Source: Microglena sp. YARC (Eukaryota; Chlorophyta; Chlorophyceae; Chlamydomonadales; Chlamydomonadaceae). From it: a stretch of DNA of 64,000 nt. Location: contig CM039463.1 of NCBI GenBank assembly GCA_022414725.1, positions 36,470,863-36,534,862 on the forward strand. The letters run 5' to 3'. The notes under the pieces were generated by a model, which did no database searches, was not told the origin of the DNA, and saw only the letters and a list, made by a program, of their open reading frames with translations. The position numbers and the translations under genes are program-made. Shown here piece by piece: positions 10,349-21,440 of the stretch (position 1 is its first letter; each line of letters starts with the position of its first letter).

Positions 10349-10523
10349 GAGAGTGGCCACGGCCCGAGTTGCGCTCCAAGGGTATTCTCCGGTGCATGCC
10401 TAGATGCTGCGCATGTGACATCCGCCCACCCATGGTCATTCGCGCACTCAGCACCACACCCCAGATGGAACCTCTGTGTGAGGGACTATGTCACGTGAGC
10501 GACCTGGTTGCGGCGCATATCTT
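10349..10523 (+). CDS. UXE: UXE exon 5 (PELRSxGRISGAC...VRDYVHVSDLVAAH), frameshifted as read
   Basis: It starts after GCCCTCAG. Segments in successive frames read (G)EWPRPELRS, GACLDAAHV, PPMVIRA, TTPDGT, CVRDYV and HVSDLVAAHIL. This order is diagnostic for plant UXE (PELRxxGRISGACFDAARG ... TPDGTCVRDYxxVxDLVxAH). At least three single-base indels break the frame, for example a lost C in the SQG codons. Partial copies of each portion elsewhere are intact there, so sequencing error is as likely as inactivation. The donor is GTAGGT at 10524 or GTGAGT at 10528. Confidence 0.75.
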
Positions 10524-12212
10524 GTAGGTGAGTGGGTGTGTCGGGGGATGGGGGTGTGTGTGTGTGTTTGGGGGGGTGGTGGGGGGGGGAATATGGTGTG
10601 GAGCATATCGAGTGGTGTGTGTGGGGGGGTTGTTGTGCGGTGTGTGTGGGCGTGTGTGTGGGTGGGCGTTGTGCGTGTGTGTGTGGGGGTGGGGGGGTAT
10701 GAGTTGCGTTCTCTCACCCGCCAGATGGGAAATGTGTGAGGACTATGTCCCTGTGAGCGATCTGGTTGCGGCGCAATAGTGCAGGTGTGTGTGTGTGTGG
10801 TGGGTGGGTGGGGGAGCATGTGTGTTGAGCATTTGTGAGGACTAGCCTCTCGTAGCGACCTGGTTGCATCGCATAGTGCAGGTGTGTGCTGTGTGTGGTG
10901 GGTGTGTGGGGAGGCTGTGTGGGGTGTGAGGGACTAGCTCTACGTGAGCGACCTGGTTGCATCGCATAGTGCAGGTGTGTGTGGGTGTGGTGGGGGTGGG
11001 TGGGGGAGGCATGTGTGGGGGTCATTTGTAGGGACTAGCTCTATATGGTCGATGAGCGACCTGGTTGCATCGCATTAGTCAGTGTGTGTGTGTGTGGTGG
11101 GGTGGTGTGGGAGGCATGTGTGGGGGCATTTGTGAGGGACTAGCTCTACGGGTGAGCGAGCTGGTGATCGCATAGTCCCAGGTGTGTGTGTGTGCTGTGG
11201 TGGGGTGGGTGGGGGAGGCATGTGTGGGGCATTTGTGAGGGACTAGCTCTACGTGAGCGACCTGGTTGCATCGCATAGTGCAGGTGGTGTGTGTGTGTGG
11301 GGTGTGGGGGAGGCAGTTGTATTTTTGTGAGTACTACTCTAAATGAGTCGTGGGCAATCGAGTGCATGTGGCCGGTGGGTGGCCATTAGAGAGTTGAGGG
11401 ACTAGCTTCTAACGTGAGCGACCTGGTTGCATCGCATAGTGCAGGTGTGTGTGTGTGTGGTGGGTGGGTGGGGGGAGCATGTGTGGGGGCATGTGTGAGG
11501 GACTAGCTCTACGTGAGCGACCTGGTTGCATCGCATAGTGCAGGTGTGTGTGTGGGTGGTGCGGGTGGGGAGGCTGTGTGGGGGCATTTGTGGAGGGATA
11601 GCTCTACGTTGAGCGAACTGGTTGCATGCGTGCATAGGACGTGGGAACAGGTGTGTGTGTGTGGGTGGGGGTGGGGGGGGGAGGCCATGTGTGGCATTTG
11701 TGAGGGACTATGCTCTACGTGGAGCGACCTGGTTGCCATCGCATAGTCAGGTGTGTGTGTGTGTGGTGGGGTGTGGGGGCATGTGTGGGTGATTTGTAGC
11801 GGTGCTCTACTGAGGTCGACCTGGTTGCATCGCATAGTGGCAGTTGTGTGTGTGTGTGGTGGGTGGGTGGGGGGAGGATGTGTGGGGGGCATCTTCGTGA
11901 GGGACTAGCTATATTGAGCGACCTGGGGTTGCATCGCATAGTGCAGGTGTGTGTGGGTGTGGTGGGATGGGGTGGGGGGGCATGTTGTGGGGGCATGTGT
12001 GAAGGGAATTAGCTCTAGTGAGCAGACCTGGTTGTGCAAATAGTGCAGGTGTGTGTGTGTGTGGTGGGTGTTGGGTGGGGGGAGGCATGTGTGGGGGCAA
12101 TGTGTGAGGGACTAGCTTCTACGTAGCGACCTGGTTTGCATCGCATAGTGCCAGGTGTGTGTGGGTGCGGTGTTCGTGGGGGGTGTTGGTGTGGGTGGGG
12201 GAGTGGAGAGGG

Positions 12213-12258
<46 letters not shown>

Positions 12259-12284
12259 CGGGGGGGGGGGGGGGGGGGGGGTGG

Positions 12285-12319
<35 letters not shown>

Positions 12320-12620
12320 ATTTTGCGGTGCACATGCGGGTGGTCGCGGGTGGGGGGGGGGGGGGGGGGGGCGGGGGTGGGGGGGGAGTAGTGTAAAAAA
12401 GACCTGTGCACATGTTTGAGGGGACTTATGTCCACTGTGAGCGACTTGGTTGCGGCGGCATATTGCAGCAATCTGTGGGTGCGTGTGTGTGTGTAGGGGA
12501 GGGTGGGGGGGGGTATTCCCTAGGGTGGAGGGGGGGGCATGTGTGGGGGGCATGTGTGAGGGACAAGCTCACTTGAGCGACCATGTTGCATCGCATAGTG
12601 CAGGTGTGTGTGTGGGGGGT
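10524..12620 (+). repeat. Donor-side array of exon 5 (DYVxVSDLVAxHSAG)
   Basis: About 16 units of 90-110 bp with GGGACTAGCTCTACGTGAGC, GACCTGGTTGCATCGCATAG and TGCAGGTGTG, separated by TG/G-rich spacer. Each is the last 45 bases of exon 5 plus a donor. Units differ mainly by single-base indels rather than substitutions, which suggests raw-read quality. Confidence 0.85.
12205..12390. repeat. Poly-G tracts
   Basis: Runs of G broken by rare A, C or T, with a short insert (CTATTTTGCGGTGCACATGCG) that recurs at 12,700 and 13,100. Length in such runs is not reliable. Confidence 0.9.
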
Positions 12621-13190
12621 TCGTGGGGGGGTGTAGGTGGGTGGGGGAGTGGAGAGGGGGGAATGGGGGGTGGGGGGGGGGGGGGGGGGGGGGGGAATAT
12701 TTTGCGGCGCAACATTGCGGGTGCCGGGTAGGGGGGTGGAGTGGTGTGTGTACAATCTTTGAGGGACTATGTCCACGTGAGCGACGTTGGTTGCGGCGCA
12801 CATTGCAGGGTGTGTGTGGGTGGGGGTGGGGGTGGGGGGTGTTGGTGGGTGGGAGGGGGAAGGGGTGGGGGTGTTGGTGGGGGGAGGGGGGAGAGTCAGG
12901 GGGGAAGGGCCTGGGGTTGTTGGTGGGTGGGAGGGGAAGGGGTGGGGGGGTGTGTTGGTGGGTGGGAGGGGGAGAGGGGGTGGAGGGTGTTGGTGCGGGG
13001 TGGGAGCAGGGAAGGGGTGTGGGTGTGGGGGGGTGTTGGTGGGTGGGAAGGGGGGAGAGGGGGAAAAGTGTGTGTGTGGGGTGTCTGTGTGTGGGGGGGG
13101 GGACTATTTTGCGGTGCACATTGCAGGTGGGATGGGGGGGGGGGGGGGGGGGGGGGGGGTACATCTTTGAGGGATCCATGTCCACCTGAA
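12621..13190 (+). repeat. G-rich array with further exon 5 end copies
   Basis: GGGTGTTGGTGGGTGGGAGG units. Exon-derived blocks sit at about 12,435 and 12,765-12,808, where DYVHVSDLVAAHIAG can be read with one indel. No other content. Confidence 0.7.
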
Positions 13191-13440
13191 CAACTACCCT
13201 GGTGGCAATTTGGGTTGGCGGCGGCCAGGTGGGTGAGGTGGGGGCGGGCCTGAGATTCGAGTTCGTTGTCCGCTCGGTTTGCGGAAGGTTTGGCAAACAG
13301 GGTCCCAGGTAGCGATCTCTGCTGGTAGTGGAAAACAATCTTTTTCCTTTTTTTTCTAGTTGTGAAAGGTAATTTCACCCAGGAAGTGGGTCCTCCCGAC
13401 ACAACAGCAGCACCGAGGATTCAGTTCGAATGGCGTGTGC
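13191..13440 (-). mobile_element. Dispersed element, inverted
   Basis: The reverse complement of about 13,330-13,440 contains CATTCGAACTGAATCCTCGG, CTGGGTGAAA and AGGAAAAAG, matching 28,318-28,415 and 35,850-35,950 in the duplicated blocks. Function unknown. Confidence 0.55.
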
Positions 13441-13722
13441 CACTCTGCCCCCCCCCCCCCCCCCCCCCCCTCTACACACGCACACACACACGCACATACC
13501 CCTCCCCCCCCACACACACCCACACCCACACCCCACCCACCCACCCACACACACACACACACCTACACACACCACTCTTTCCCCCCTCCACCCACCACCC
13601 CACCCCCTACACACACACACACACACACTCATACCCCCGTTTGCGCCACTCCTACCCCTCCTACTCTCTCTATGTCTTATCCCATTATCTGGTATTGCCT
13701 GTCCTTCCTGTGTGCATTGCAG
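13441..13722. repeat. C-run and (CA)n intron sequence
   Basis: Poly-C and CACACA microsatellites, then a pyrimidine-rich stretch ending TGTGCATTGCAG, the acceptor of the next exon copy. Confidence 0.85.
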
Positions 13723-13835
13723 GTCTGGACCATAATGGCCAAACCCCCCCTGCATCTCTACAATGTAGGCAGGAAGCACCGGCCGGTGGTGTGTCAGTCC
13801 GTACGTCTTGTGGACGCTTGCCGCAAAGCACACTG
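13723..13835 (+). pseudogene. UXE: UXE exon 6, copy 1 (frameshifted)
   Basis: Follows TTGCAG. LDH, MAKPPLHLYNVG, GVSVR and VDACRKA appear in shifting frames. It corresponds to the family segment ...YNVGTGxGxSVxxFVxACxKATG. The copy at 15,646 is open throughout, so this one is either decayed or error-ridden. Confidence 0.65.
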
Positions 13836-15645
13836 GCAAAAATATAAGGGCGGAACAAGTGTGTGACACCAGTGTGTGGAAACGAGTGTGTGAATGCTAC
13901 AGGTGTGAAAAGGTGTGGAACGAGTGTGTGAATGACAGGTGGTGAAACAAGGGTGGTGAAACGAGTGTGTGACACCAGTGTGGTTGAAACGAGTGTGTGA
14001 CAAACCAGTGGTGTGAAACGAGTGTGTGAACCAGTGTGTGAAACGAGTGTTGTGACACAGTGTGAGACACCAGTGTGTGGACAACCAGTGTGTAGTGCTA
14101 CAGGTCGTGAAACAAGGGTGTGACCGACGGGTGATGACCCAGTGTGTGACACCAGTGTGGTGAAATCGGTGTGTGACACCAGTTGGTGAAACGAGTGGTG
14201 TGAAAACGAAGTTGTGTGACAACAAGTGTGTGAAACCAGTGTTGGTGACACCAGTGTTGAATGCTACAGGTGTGACACCATTGGCTGTGAAACGAGTGTT
14301 GGTGACACCAGTGTGTGTGAACGGAGTGTGTGAGCACCGTGAACGAGTGGTGACACAGTGTGTGAACATGACACCGAGTGTGTGAACCGAGTGGTGATAC
14401 GCTGTGAGACGTTGATAGTGTGTGACCTCTAGGTGAGGAACGAGTGTGTGATACATCGTGTGTGACACCATAGTGCTTAATGCTACAGGTGTGAACAAGG
14501 GTGTGAAACGAGTGTGTGACACCAAGTGTGTGACACCAGTGTGTGATGAAACGAGTGTGTGAACCAGTGTGTGACACCAGTGTTGTGAACGCAGAGTGTG
14601 TGAAAGAGTGGTGTGACAGTGTTGTGAAACGAGCGAGTTGTGTGACACCCAACAAGTCGTGTGACACAACAAGAGTTGTGTGACACCCTTGTGTGTGAAT
14701 GGCTAGGGGTGTGTGAGGGAACAGGAGTGTGAAGCAAACAGACTTGTGACACCAGTGTGTGTGACGAGTGTGTGCACACCAGTTGTGTGAAACAAGTGAT
14801 GTGACAACCAGGTGTGGAATCTCCTAGTGATGTGTAAACCCAGAGATGTGTGACGAGTGATGGGAACCAGTGTGTGAAACGAGTGTCGTGACGAGTTGTG
14901 TTGATACAGTGTGTGTGAGTGGTGAACACAGTGTGTGAAACAAGGTGTGACACCAGTGTGTGAAACCGTGTGTGACACCAGTGTGGAACGAGTGTGTGAC
15001 ACCGTGTGTGAACGACGTGTGTGACACCAGTTGTTGAAACGAAGTGTGACACCAGTCGTGACACCAGTGTGTGAAATCAAGTACAGGTTGACACCAGTGT
15101 GTGAAACGAGTGTGTGACACCAGTGGTGTGAAACGCAGTGTGTGACACCAGTGTGTGGAGCAACGAGTGCTAAAGTGGTTATACATCTCTTAGTGTGTGA
15201 CTTCCACCAGTGGTGTGAAACGAGTGTGTGACACATTGATGAAATCCATGTGTGTGCACACCGAGTGTTTAGTCGAACGCAAGGTGCTAGCTAGACACCG
15301 TTGTGTGAAACGAGTTGTGTGACGTGTGTGAGTGTGTGAAACGAGTGTGTGACACACAAGTGTGTGAAACAGTGTGTGAATGCTACGAGTGTGTGAGTGT
15401 TGACACCAGTGTGTGAAACGGTGTGTGACACCGTGTGTGCTGATGCGTGTGTGGTGGTGACACAGGTGTGTACACATGTGAAACGAGTGTGGACACCAGT
15501 GTGTTGAAACGAGTAGAGTTTGTGAAGCTTACAAGTGTAATCGAGTGTTTGAAAAATACAGTGCATGAAACACAGTGCGTGGAGATACAGGGTAAGTGAA
15601 CGAGTGTGTGAAAGCTACAGGTGTGAAACAAGTGGGTGAATGCAG
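13836..15645. repeat. GTGTGAxACxAGTGTGTGAC minisatellite
   Basis: About 1.8 kb of ~20-25-bp units built from GTGAAACGAGTGTGTGACAC, interspersed with GAATGCTACAGGTGTGAA. It separates two copies of exon 6. Minus-strand frames (SHTGVTHSFHT repeats) are artefacts. Confidence 0.9.
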
Positions 15646-15749
15646 GCCTAGACCATATGGCCAACCCACCTGCACTGCACAACGTCGGCACTGACCATGG
15701 CGTGTCTGTCCGCCAGTTTGTGGATGCTTGTCGCAAAGCCACTGGCAAG
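15646..15749 (+). CDS. UXE: UXE exon 6, copy 2 (HNVGTDHGVSVRQFVDACRKATGK)
   Basis: After the acceptor AATGCAG the frame reads LDHMANPPALHNVGTDHGVS, then VRQFVDACRKATGK without a break. It matches the plant UXE segment around NVGTGxGxSVxxFVxACxKATG and enters in the phase left by HSA-G copies of exon 5. The expected GT donor is not obvious after GGCAAG (ATTTTG follows), so the 3' boundary is uncertain. Probably the usable copy of this exon. Confidence 0.72.
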
Positions 15750-16030
15750 ATTTTGTTATTGTGGTTTACATAACCTGTGTGGAATTGAACGTGTAATGAG
15801 ATAGGGTTTATGGTTTAGGTGTGGATATGTGCACCAACCAAGTTTAATTGGTTTATGTGTTTAAGGGGTTGGATATGTTGCAACCACCAGGTTTAAGGGT
15901 TACGGCGTTTAGCGGTGGAATTTGCACCCAACCAATTTAGGGTTTTAGGGTAGGGTGGGAATATGCTCGCCACCAACCAAGTTCTAAAGGGTTAGGGTTT
16001 TAGGGTTTAGGGTGGATAAAGTGCACTCAA
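15750..16030. repeat. TTTAGGG-like intron repeat
   Basis: Four or five degenerate units of GGTTTAGGGTTTAGGGTGG, ATATGTGCACCAACCAAG. The heptamer resembles the plant telomere repeat but occurs inside an intron. A noisier copy sits at 21,220-21,440. Confidence 0.75.
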
Positions 16031-19000
16031 CGAACTACTTTTCGTTATGCTCATTTTAAATATGTGGGGTGGCAGGCGGTAGAAGACATTGCAATGTCCT
16101 TGACTAGGTTGGAATATGCTTCCATTAGTGGCTTGGTGTTTTCTCCAAAATAAAAAAGCATCTTAGGTTTACAGGGGACTAAATGGCGCGAAGATACTCA
16201 TACAGCTCACTTTTGGTTTGCTGTCATTATAGATTAGTTTGGCGTAGCGCGCTGGTCAGACAGGGTAAGCAATCCGGAGTGACTATCGATGCAGGTGTAA
16301 TGGCATGGGATGAGATTCTCCATCAGATTCATGAGCCTTTTGCCCTATTTGTCATCTTTGGATGTGTGGCGCGCTCGGATAGACACAGGTGTAAGCAATC
16401 CCTGAGGCACACTACGCGTGTATGGCTAATGATAATCATCATCATCACCATTTGTCATTTAGCTCAAATTTTGATCGTGTGGCGGCTGCAGGTGGTAGAC
16501 ACGGTGTAAGCATATCCCTGCAGAGACTATGATGGCCGTGTATGCAAATGATTAATTCTCATCAGCTTCATCACCTTAATGGCCATATTAAGAATCATTT
16601 TGATGTGGCGGTTGCACGGTGGTAGACCGCGTGTAGCAATCCATGAGGATACTTGATGCGTGTCATGCGCAATGATATCTCATTCAGCTCTCATACCTTT
16701 GCCCATTTGCTGCTTTAAGATATGAATGAGTGCGGGTTCTAGGGTGTGTAAAGAAGGCCCAGGTGTATAGCATGTTGGGGCAGGTCGAGGATCTTCATCG
16801 CATCGCCGTATGTATGCGAAATGATAATCTCATCAGCCTTCCCAATATGCGAGTATGGCATGAGTTTGTTTCATTTGAATGTGCGGTGCAGGTGGTAGTT
16901 GTATATTCCAGGTGTAAGCAATCCCTGAGGACTATGATGCCGTGGCATGATAATCTCATCAGCTCATCACCTTTGCCATTTGCTGCTATTTTGATGTGTG
17001 CGGGTGCAGTGGTAGAGCAGGTGTAAGCAACCTGAGGACTCATGATGCCCGTGTATTGGCAATGAATAGATCGTCATCCAGTATCCGCTAGGTGCGCATT
17101 TTTGCGGTTTGATCGTGGCGGTGCGGTGGTAAGACCAGGTGCTAGAAGCAATCCCTGAGGACTATGATGCCGTGTATGGCAATGATAATCTCATCAGCTC
17201 ATCACCTTTGCCATTTGCTCATTTTGATGTGGCGGTGCAGGTGGTAGACCAGGTGTAAGCATCCCTGGAGGACTATGAGTGCCGTGTTATGGCAATGATC
17301 AATCTCACTCAGTTCATCACTTTGCCATTTGCTCAATCACCTTTGCCATTTGCTCATTTTTGATGTGGCGGTGCAGGTTGGTTTAGACCAGGTTGTACAG
17401 CAATCCCTGAGGACATGATGCCCGTGTGTATGGCAATGATAATTCTCATCAGCTCATCACCTTTTGCCATTTGCTCATTTTGATGTGGCGGTGCACTTGG
17501 TGGTAGACCAGGTGTAAAAGCACGATCCCTGAGGACTATGATGCCGTGTATGGCAATATAATCTCATCAGACTCATCACCTTTGCCATTTGCTCATTTTG
17601 ATGTGGCGGTTGAGTGGCTAGACCAGGTGTAAGCAATCCCTGAGGACTATGATGCCTGTGAATAGGCCCAATGATACTCTCAGCTCATCACCGTTTGCCA
17701 TTGTCTCATTTTGAATGTAGGCGTGCAGGTGGTAGACCAGTGTAGCAATCCCTGAGGACTATGATGCCGTGTATGGCAATGATAATCTCATCAGCTCATC
17801 ACCTTTGCCATTTGCTCATTTTGATGTGGCGGTGCAGGTGGTAGACCAGGTGTAAGCAATCCCTGAGGACTATTTTAGATGCCGTTCGTATGGCAATGAT
17901 AATCTCATCAGCTCATCACCTTTCCATTGCTATTTGATGTGGCGGTGCAGTGGTAGACCAGGTGTGAAGCAATCCCTGAGACTATGATGCCGTGTTATGC
18001 AATGAATAATCTCATTCAGCTCATCACCTTTGCCCCTTGCTCCATTTTGATGTGGCGTGCAGTGTAGTAGATACAGGTTCTGTAAGTGCATAATTCCCCT
18101 CAAAGATGAGTGCCACATATGATGCCGTAGAGTGATAGGGGCACATTGTATAATTTCTCATCAAGCATCACCTTTGCAATTTGCTCATTTTGATGTCGCT
18201 GTGCTGCAGGTTGGTAAGACCAGGATGTGTAGAGCATGTGATATACTCATGTTGCAGAATCTCCTCTGCAAGAAACAACTATTATTTGACCTTTACCAAG
18301 CGATTGATGGTCCCACTGAGGCTAATTCCTTCCATACGAGTTCGTCTTCCAATCGACTCTTGGCCCATATATTGGCTCCATTTTGATATTCAACTTCTAG
18401 CTGTGGCGGTGGCATTGGTGGATAGACCAAGTGTAAGCAATCTGAGGACTATTGATTGCCTGTGTCCAATATGCAATTGATGAATACTTCATCAGTCCTC
18501 ATCACCTTTGCCATATTGTCTCATTTTTGATGTGGCGTGTGTGCAGTGGCTGGTATGCACCATGTGTAAAGATGACAATCCCCTCTGAAGGCACTATTAG
18601 ATGCCGTGTATGGCAATTATATATCCGATCAGCGTTCGATCACCTTTGCCATTTGACTCATAATTTTGATTGCGTGCAGTGTGGAGCATTCATTGCACGA
18701 GTTGAGATATGATGCCTTGTATGGATGAATAATTATCAGTTATACTTTGCCATTGCCTCATTTGATGTGGGCGGTGCAGGTGGTAACAGGTGTAAGCAAG
18801 CCCGCCTGGGGACTACACTGCGTGTTATGCCGATGTTGTATCATCTAAACCATTTCTCTGTGCTCATTATTTCTGAGACGTGCAGGTAGTAGATAAGTGC
18901 AAGAAGGAACTAGCCCAGGAGATACACTGCCATGTATATATGCTCATTATCCTATCTATGCTTCCGTGTATGCCCATGTTTCAAAATTTCTCAATTGGAA

Positions 19001-19250
19001 TGTGTTTATGTGGCGACGGCAGGTGGTAGACAGAGGGCAGCTCGCCCTGGGACTATGCTGCCGTGTTGAATGTTTCCAATCTGATAGAATCTGAATTGCA
19101 ATGCATGTGTTAGTGGCACGCAGGTGATAGAAGAGCTGCGAGCAAAGGCAAGAAATCTGCCTCTGGGGATAGGCTGGCCATTATGCCGATGAATATTTCT
19201 ATCAGCTCGGATACCTTTTGCCGTTGTGCTCTTTTAATTGTGTGGTGCAG
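16031..19250 (+). repeat. ~111-bp acceptor-side array of the UXE terminal exon
   Basis: About 28 units. Each has TTTGATGTGGCGGTGCAG, then GTGGTAGACCAGGTGTAAGC and AATCCCTGAGGACTATGATG: an acceptor and the first 50 bases of the terminal exon (VV[D/E]xV[Q/stop]AxPxDYxAVY). Most units carry TAA where the real exon has CAA. Units vary by indels. Sequence quality appears low. Confidence 0.88.
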
Positions 19251-19497
19251 GTAGTAGAAGAGGCACAAGCTCGACTGGGGTATGCGGCTGTGTACGATGT
19301 TTCAAGATTGAGAGAGATCGAATTGGAGGGCGAAATTCACTTGCCGTGAGGAGGCTTGCCCAGATGGGGGTGCGAAGCTGCATCCAAGATACATTCTAGT
19401 TGGTGGTGAGGGGGTGCAAAGCCTGTTGAGTGGCCAGAAGTATGTTGATTCGAGGTAGCATTTCCAATTAATGTGGAGGAGTCTTGGCCATGGGCAT
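19251..19497 (+). pseudogene. UXE: UXE terminal exon, copy 1, cut by the assembly gap
   Basis: It begins VVEEAQARLGYAAVYDVSR after GGTGCAG, then LREIELEGEIH, a one-base-shifted version of SKIERDLNWRAKF. The 3' untranslated region matches that after 41,064 up to CATGGGCAT, where the N run starts. Indels break the frame. Confidence 0.7.
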
Positions 19498-20507
19498 NNN
19501 NNNNNNNNNNNNNNNNNNNNNNNNNNNNNNNNNNNNNNNNNNNNNNNNNNNNNNNNNNNNNNNNNNNNNNNNNNNNNNNNNNNNNNNNNNNNNNNNNNNN
19601 NNNNNNNNNNNNNNNNNNNNNNNNNNNNNNNNNNNNNNNNNNNNNNNNNNNNNNNNNNNNNNNNNNNNNNNNNNNNNNNNNNNNNNNNNNNNNNNNNNNN
19701 NNNNNNNNNNNNNNNNNNNNNNNNNNNNNNNNNNNNNNNNNNNNNNNNNNNNNNNNNNNNNNNNNNNNNNNNNNNNNNNNNNNNNNNNNNNNNNNNNNNN
19801 NNNNNNNNNNNNNNNNNNNNNNNNNNNNNNNNNNNNNNNNNNNNNNNNNNNNNNNNNNNNNNNNNNNNNNNNNNNNNNNNNNNNNNNNNNNNNNNNNNNN
19901 NNNNNNNNNNNNNNNNNNNNNNNNNNNNNNNNNNNNNNNNNNNNNNNNNNNNNNNNNNNNNNNNNNNNNNNNNNNNNNNNNNNNNNNNNNNNNNNNNNNN
20001 NNNNNNNNNNNNNNNNNNNNNNNNNNNNNNNNNNNNNNNNNNNNNNNNNNNNNNNNNNNNNNNNNNNNNNNNNNNNNNNNNNNNNNNNNNNNNNNNNNNN
20101 NNNNNNNNNNNNNNNNNNNNNNNNNNNNNNNNNNNNNNNNNNNNNNNNNNNNNNNNNNNNNNNNNNNNNNNNNNNNNNNNNNNNNNNNNNNNNNNNNNNN
20201 NNNNNNNNNNNNNNNNNNNNNNNNNNNNNNNNNNNNNNNNNNNNNNNNNNNNNNNNNNNNNNNNNNNNNNNNNNNNNNNNNNNNNNNNNNNNNNNNNNNN
20301 NNNNNNNNNNNNNNNNNNNNNNNNNNNNNNNNNNNNNNNNNNNNNNNNNNNNNNNNNNNNNNNNNNNNNNNNNNNNNNNNNNNNNNNNNNNNNNNNNNNN
20401 NNNNNNNNNNNNNNNNNNNNNNNNNNNNNNNNNNNNNNNNNNNNNNNNNNNNNNNNNNNNNNNNNNNNNNNNNNNNNNNNNNNNNNNNNNNNNNNNNGGG
20501 GGGGGGG
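19498..20507. other. Assembly gap (N run)
   Basis: 1010 N. Any protein read through it is meaningless. Sequence to the left ends in the 3' flank of UXE, while sequence to the right resumes in an earlier UXE intron. Confidence 1.
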
Positions 20508-21105
20508 GACACCAGTGTACACCAGTGAACAAGTGACACCAGGTGAAACCAGGGGACACCACGGTGAAACGAGTGTTCGACAGAAAAAGAATTCCTAGGT
20601 GATAACACGTGTGATGTGACACCTGAGGGTAGAAACGAGTGGGTGACACCAGTTCGTGTGACCCAGTTGTGAATCACAGGTGTGACAAATCCTGAGCTTG
20701 TAGAAACGAGGAGAGACCCATGTGAAAACGAAACTGACACCAGTGTGTGACACGAATGGTAATCACCAAATGAAACAGGAGTATGGCAGCATTGTGAAAC
20801 AGTGTGTAACACCAAGAAAGGTATGCACCCAGTGGAAACCAGTGAGAACGATGTGTGCACAGTGTGTGAACACGAGTGTGTGGACACCAAGTGGAACGAG
20901 TGTGTGACACCATCGTGTGACACGTGTGTGAGCGACAGGGACACCAGTGGGAAAACAGTGTGTGACACCAGTAACAAACTGGGAAACGAGTTTGTGAAAG
21001 CTAACAAGGTAATCGAGAGGTTTGAAAACAGGGGAAGAACAGTGGTGCAAGAGAACAGTGAAACGATGGTGAAAAGCTACAGGTGTGAAACAATGGTGAA
21101 GTCAG
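20508..21105. repeat. Second copy of the GTGTGACACCAG array
   Basis: Starts with a G-run, then the same units as 13.8-15.6 kb (GTGAAACGAGTGTGTGACAC) with many indels and A-insertions. It leads into a second exon 6 region exactly as at 15.6 kb. Confidence 0.85.
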
Positions 21106-21207
21106 GCCCTAGGACAATGGCCACCCACCTGCCTCAACAACGTCGGCACTGACCATCGGCGTGTCGGTCCGCCAGTGGTGTGATGCTGTCCGCAAAGCCA
21201 CTGGCAC
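21106..21207 (+). pseudogene. UXE exon 6, copy 3 (noisy duplicate)
   Basis: ATGGCCACCCACCTGCCTC ... AACGTCGGCACTGACCATCG matches 15,660-15,745 with several indels. No open frame across it. Confidence 0.75.
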
Positions 21208-21440
21208 AGAAAACAGTTGGCAGAACGGAATGAGATAGGGTATATGTTAGGGTGAATGTGCACCAACGCAAGTTAGGGTTAGTGTTAGTGGTGGAATGCC
21301 CGAAGCCCAGTTTAAGTTTAGGTTGAGTGGAAGTGCACCAACCAATGTAGGGGTTAGGTTAAGGTGATAGTGCCCAACCACAGAGTTTAGGCGTTAAGGG
21401 TAATTTAGGGTCGGATAGGTAGCACCAAAACCAATAACAC
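21208..21440. repeat. Second TTTAGGG-like block
   Basis: Noisy copy of 15,780-16,025, including GTGCACCAACCAA and CTTTTCGTTATGCTCA-like sequence (TTTTTCGTGATGCTCA). Confidence 0.75.

Noticed and set aside
13836..15645. Minus-strand ORFs with SHTGVTHSF repeats
   Set aside because: Translation of the GTGTGACACCAG minisatellite, with frames changing between units.
19302..21007. Large ORFs spanning the gap
   Set aside because: Composed mainly of N; no information.
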